Below are positions 5,617 through 8,428 of a stretch of DNA of 8,428 nucleotides, one piece after another (position 1 is the stretch's first letter; each line of letters opens with the position of its first letter). The position numbers and the translations under genes are program-made. Origin of the DNA: Candidatus Peregrinibacteria bacterium (lineage in GTDB: Bacteria; Patescibacteria; Gracilibacteria; UM-FILTER-43-11). The stretch is taken from assembly GCA_030620215.1 (NCBI GenBank), contig JAUXFE010000024.1, forward strand, positions 1-8,428, read 5' to 3'. The notes under the pieces are model-generated. The model ran no database searches, was not told the DNA's origin, and saw nothing but the letters and a program-made list of their open reading frames with translations.

Positions 5617-7509
5617 AGAATTCTTCTCCTCTTCTTTGAGGTATTTTTCCATGGCTCGGATCTCAATTAAATCCAATTCAACTGTACGACCGTCATCTGT
5701 ATGTACCGCAAGTGACAAATCATCACGGCCCCCCTCCTCTTTGCCTTTGAATTGTTGTTTCTGATCTTCTATAAAAAATCGTTCCATGCCTTTTACGCGA
5801 TTTATTTCAAGTTGCGCTTTTCTGTGAGTACGCCCGTCATTTTCTGATGTTTTGATTTGCGTAAATCCTTCTTCTTTAACAACATCAGCTTTTTCTTCCA
5901 GATTATGTATCTCTTGTTCAACACCGGATCTATCAACCGACTCCCCGTGTCTGCGACCCGATCTTTCAACTCGTTTTTCTTTAAGTTTTTGCTGTAAATC
6001 AATCACATTGTTATTAGCAACATCTTTGCCGGACGCTTGTTCTGAGGCTTTTTCCTCTTTTTTAACACGATTATCGCGTAAACTAGACTGAAATCCGGTA
6101 GCATCGAATTGATCGCGATGTTCACGGCTGAACATTCTTTGCAGTCGATTTAAGAATGTTTTTCGCTTTTCTTTGCCGTGTTTTTTCAAATCCATATTAG
6201 TTCTGATAATCGCCGTTTTTACCGCGGTGGAATTTATAACGCTTAGAGGATCATTTTTACCTTCCCCGGATGATACATTTTCTCCCCGAATAAATTGATC
6301 ATATTGATTTTTCATCTCTGTATATCCCCATCCGTCACGTTTTGATTCCATAAAAGTTCTATGATCTTTGGAAAGATTTTTCTCGATATCACCCCATAGT
6401 TTTTGATAACGCTCCATTTGGCCTCCTTCTTTGTCGTGTAGTTTATCAATGGCGTCGTATTTTTTCTTTGGATCCTGATCTTTTACCCACGACATAAATT
6501 CATTTTTCACATGTTCGCCTATAATTCCCTTTTCTTTGAAATGTTCCAGATTTTTTTCATATTTATCATCCAGACCTTTCTTTGTTTCGCCATATTTAAC
6601 AAATAATTCGGTATATCCCATTTTATCGCGGGAAGATTCCATCTGTTCTAGTTCATCCCCTCTTAGGTTCCCACGAACATCTTTCCATAACTTTCCATAC
6701 CTATTTATCTGACTGCTGAACTCCTTTATGCAGTGCTTCTTTTCTTTGTTGTCGATTTTTTGGAATCCGTCCCAAAATTTGTTATAGGTTTTTAAACCAA
6801 TAATTTTATCCTCTGTATAAGCTTTATCCAAGTGGGTTTTATATTCTTTTTCCAATTCCTGAGATTCTTCTCCTCCAACTTTTTCCGCATATTCTTCGGC
6901 TTTTGGTAATGCTTCTTGTAATTTTTTGAGTAGTTCGCGACGTTCCGGTACTGTCATTTCTAAAAATTTCTTTTCATTCGGAATATCAATTTTTGTATTT
7001 TCATCTATTTTTAAATAACCGACGTTTTTAACAAGTTTATGATTTGCAATTCGATCATAAGCTTCTCTATCTTCTTTCATCCGATTAATTTTGTCTTTTA
7101 TCAATTTTTCGGCAGATGAGAACTGGTTAACAAATTCTGGCTGATGAACAATGTTAGACATTAAAAACTTTTCGTCTTTAGTGCCCATATATCCACTTCT
7201 TTTAGCTTGTTCAAAATATCCATCTATAATACTTGCCTTATTATGATGTTCTCTCGAATACTTATACATATTTTTAAGAAGCTCCATATTTTCTTTGTTG
7301 TCAGCATTACTCTCCAAAGAAAGCTTCATATAAAAATCATATGACTCCTGAGAAATGAGACCTTTCTTCCATGAATCGTTTGCAACACGATTAATTTCCA
7401 TTCTGAACTGTTCTTCTGATTTTAAAGCTTCCACATCCTGAAAATCCGGACTCTCCTGTTCTTCTGATGCACTATCTACCCTTTCAATGTCTTCTGCTGT
7501 TTGGCTCAT
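5608..7509 (-). CDS. Large charged alpha-helical repeat protein of unknown function
   Basis: I cannot assign a family to this 633-residue protein. It has no signal peptide or membrane segment and is rich in Lys and Glu. Two clear tandem repeats of about 85-90 residues lie at 226-308 and 320-407. Each starts with a short helix motif (DKIIGLKTYNKFWDGF; EKGIIGEHVKNEFMSW), continues with INRYGKLWKDV or MERYQKLWGDI, and ends with MESSRDKMGYTE or MESKRDGWGYTE. More diverged copies may lie at 48-90 (KKGLISQESYDFYMKL) and 180-212. Residues 480-560 are low-complexity and probably disordered or coiled-coil. At the C-terminus a shorter unit is duplicated: DGRTHRKAQLEINRVKGMER (558-577) and DGRTVELDLIEIRAMEKY (606-623). 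The protein looks like a cytoplasmic scaffold or binding protein. It follows the PH-domain membrane gene by 39 bp on the same strand, so it is probably co-transcribed and may work at the membrane with it. No Shine-Dalgarno precedes the ATG. Confidence 0.8.
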   Translation of the reverse strand: MSQTAEDIERVDSASEEQESPDFQDVEALKSEEQFRMEINRVANDSWKKGLISQESYDFYMKLSLESNADNKENMELLKNMYKYSREHHNKASIIDGYFEQAKRSGYMGTKDEKFLMSNIVHQPEFVNQFSSAEKLIKDKINRMKEDREAYDRIANHKLVKNVGYLKIDENTKIDIPNEKKFLEMTVPERRELLKKLQEALPKAEEYAEKVGGEESQELEKEYKTHLDKAYTEDKIIGLKTYNKFWDGFQKIDNKEKKHCIKEFSSQINRYGKLWKDVRGNLRGDELEQMESSRDKMGYTELFVKYGETKKGLDDKYEKNLEHFKEKGIIGEHVKNEFMSWVKDQDPKKKYDAIDKLHDKEGGQMERYQKLWGDIEKNLSKDHRTFMESKRDGWGYTEMKNQYDQFIRGENVSSGEGKNDPLSVINSTAVKTAIIRTNMDLKKHGKEKRKTFLNRLQRMFSREHRDQFDATGFQSSLRDNRVKKEEKASEQASGKDVANNNVIDLQQKLKEKRVERSGRRHGESVDRSGVEQEIHNLEEKADVVKEEGFTQIKTSENDGRTHRKAQLEINRVKGMERFFIEDQKQQFKGKEEGGRDDLSLAVHTDDGRTVELDLIEIRAMEKYLKEEEKNSDL

Positions 7510-7548
7510 AACAAAAAATAATTCTGGCTTAAACTGCTGGCAGGTTAT

Positions 7549-8091
7549 TTAAATAGCGGAAGAGACTTCTTCTGCGTGTATATTGTGAGTGTGATTTAAT
7601 ATCTCTCTAGCTAAAAATGCTGGATCGGGCACTCGATCTATCTGAAAAGCGGAAGCGTCACCAGCTGCGGTTTGTATTTCAAGATTTCCATAATTTAATA
7701 TTGTCTGAAAAATCCCGGTAACATCACTTGTTGCATCCTGAATTTGATTTAAAGGGGTTGAGGCAACTGTTCTTTTTAAAAATGTAACCTGCGTAATATC
7801 TATTAAACGTTCATCTGTAAGTATAAAAAGATCAAATTCCTCATTGATCCATGCTATACAGGCAAGAAGCAGTCCAAGTAAAATATATGCACAGGCAAAT
7901 AGACCTATCGCAGCGTTTAGGCTTGGATTCTGTTCAGTTGGATAATATCTAAACCAAATCGAATAAAAAATAATCAACGGAATGGCAACAACCATCAAAA
8001 AAGACATTATTATTCGAATATAAACAATTATATGCTTACGAATTACCATTAATATTTTTTCATTAGGGCGTTGCCCGGGGAAAGTTAACAT
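7549..8091 (-). CDS. Two-helix membrane protein with bacterial PH-like (bPH2, YdbS/YdbT-type) domain
   Basis: The 180-residue protein starts with FPGQRPNEKILMVIRKHIIV, the usual entry of bPH2 proteins (Gln, Pro and Glu, then Arg-His). Two membrane helices follow at about 21-47 and 58-81, joined by a short loop (RYYPTEQNPS). The PH-like barrel follows on the same side as the N-terminus, at about 84-165: FDLFILTDERLIDITQ, then RTVASTPLNQIQDATSD, GIFQTILNYGNLEIQTA and a last helix PDPAFLAREILNH. These are the classic landmarks of this domain, including the L-T-D-x-R-L strand and the Y-G-x-L-x-I-x-T strand. The molecular role is unknown across most of the family; membrane or protein binding is assumed. 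It precedes the 633-residue repeat protein by 39 bp, suggesting a two-gene unit. The ATG at 8089-8091 abuts the word-rich repeat, and no Shine-Dalgarno is visible. Confidence 0.88.
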   Translation of the reverse strand: MLTFPGQRPNEKILMVIRKHIIVYIRIIMSFLMVVAIPLIIFYSIWFRYYPTEQNPSLNAAIGLFACAYILLGLLLACIAWINEEFDLFILTDERLIDITQVTFLKRTVASTPLNQIQDATSDVTGIFQTILNYGNLEIQTAAGDASAFQIDRVPDPAFLAREILNHTHNIHAEEVSSAI

Positions 8092-8262
8092 TTTATTAGG
8101 TTTTTAGGTTGTAGCTTGTTAGGTTTTTAGGCCATATGTTTAGGTTGTAGCTTTTTAGGTTTTTAGCTTTTTAGGCCATATATTTATTAGGTTGTAGGTT
8201 GTAGCTTGGCTATATAATGGACCTAATAAGCTAAGAAGCTAATAAACTAACAAGCTAAGAAG
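8092..8262. repeat. Word-rich palindromic intergenic region (element D)
   Basis: The left part repeats TTTTTAGG, TTGTAG and AGCTT words; the right part carries their complements (CTAA, AAGCT). AGCTTGTTAG at 8113-8122 is exactly complementary to 8247-8256, and TTATTAGGT at 8184-8192 to 8221-8229. TTTTTAGGCCATAT is directly repeated at 8124-8137 and 8168-8181. The right end runs into the stop codon of the next minus-strand gene, and the left end touches the start codon of the PH-domain gene. No coding frame is supported. A promoter for the PH gene should lie here, but no pair of boxes stands out. Confidence 0.75.
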
Positions 8263-8428
8263 CTAAGAAGCTGGCAAATTATGGATATCCTGTAAATAAT
8301 CTTCTTGTTTATGCTTTGTAGCGTGTGTAAGTGGGATACTGGTTTTACCCTTTTCCTGTCTCTGCAAAATGTGTTCACGCTTTACACGATTCGTCCATTC
8401 CAGATAAAAATGAGGATCGGGTACATAA
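8263..8428 (-). CDS. C-terminal end of an unidentified protein (5' end outside window)
   Basis: On the minus strand a frame is open from the right edge to a TAG at 8263-8265, encoding 54 complete visible residues. Recognisable stretches are VPDPHFYLEWTNRVKREH, ILQRQEKGKTSIPLTHAT and KHKQEDYLQDIHNLPAS. The segment is basic and aromatic-containing, without membrane segments, and looks like real protein rather than random translation, but I do not recognise a family. The last residues (LPAS plus stop) are encoded by the AGCTTCTTAG words of the adjacent repeat, so the repeat seems to have formed or altered the gene end. The gene is on the same strand as the PH-domain gene, 171 bp upstream of it. 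Confidence 0.6.
   Translation of the reverse strand, partial: YVPDPHFYLEWTNRVKREHILQRQEKGKTSIPLTHATKHKQEDYLQDIHNLPAS

Noticed and set aside
5802..6091. Two short open frames, one on each strand, inside the 633-residue gene
   Set aside because: Both lie within the low-complexity C-terminal third of the larger gene and have no supporting features.
8092..8262. Possible CRISPR array or tandem repeat locus
   Set aside because: The words are short, variable and unevenly spaced, and many occur as complements; there are no regular repeats with unique spacers.
1..8428. Recoded TGA, as in some Patescibacteria
   Set aside because: The EEP and 633-residue genes end at TGA in sensible places, and no recognised protein continues past a TGA.

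Overview
The window is AT-rich bacterial DNA using the standard bacterial code (TGA acts as a stop). None of the seven start codons visible here has a convincing Shine-Dalgarno sequence. The promoter-like sites resemble sigma-70 sites. The mix of an LCP-family wall protein, a bacterial PH-domain membrane protein, several charged proteins I cannot name, a stand-alone rpmA and AT-rich palindromes at gene ends suggests a Candidate Phyla Radiation (Patescibacteria) genome or another small-genome monoderm. This placement is an inference; no single marker here proves it.

Layout. (1) 1-1256, plus strand: the 3' half of a riboflavin synthase alpha-chain gene, a strong inverted repeat, lumazine synthase (ribH), and a STAS-domain gene 2 bp behind ribH. 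The first two enzymes catalyse the last two steps of riboflavin synthesis. (2) 1257-2574: a palindromic intergenic element, then two minus-strand genes, a helical protein of unknown function (1410-2120) and ribosomal protein L27 (2296-2574), separated by a spacer rich in ACGT words. (3) 2575-2680: a divergent promoter region. (4) 2681-5532, plus strand: a membrane-anchored three-repeat protein whose frame stops just after a run of nine A. The LCP domain continues in the -1 frame, so the two frames probably form one gene joined by frameshifting, or were split by an indel. An endonuclease/exonuclease/phosphatase (EEP) fold protein follows. (5) 5524-5616: a palindrome between two convergent genes, related to the one at 1257-1410. 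(6) 5608-8091, minus strand: a two-gene unit made of a two-helix PH-domain membrane protein and, downstream, a 633-residue charged repeat protein. (7) 8092-8428: a third type of word-rich palindrome, then the 3' end of another minus-strand gene that runs off the window.

The most interesting signals are two. One is the A9 / A-AAA-AAC site that would join the membrane anchor to the LCP domain. The other is a set of intergenic palindromes with the same design: two are clear copies of each other in opposite orientation, and several overlap the stop codons of the flanking genes. No mobile element, CRISPR array, tRNA or rRNA was seen.
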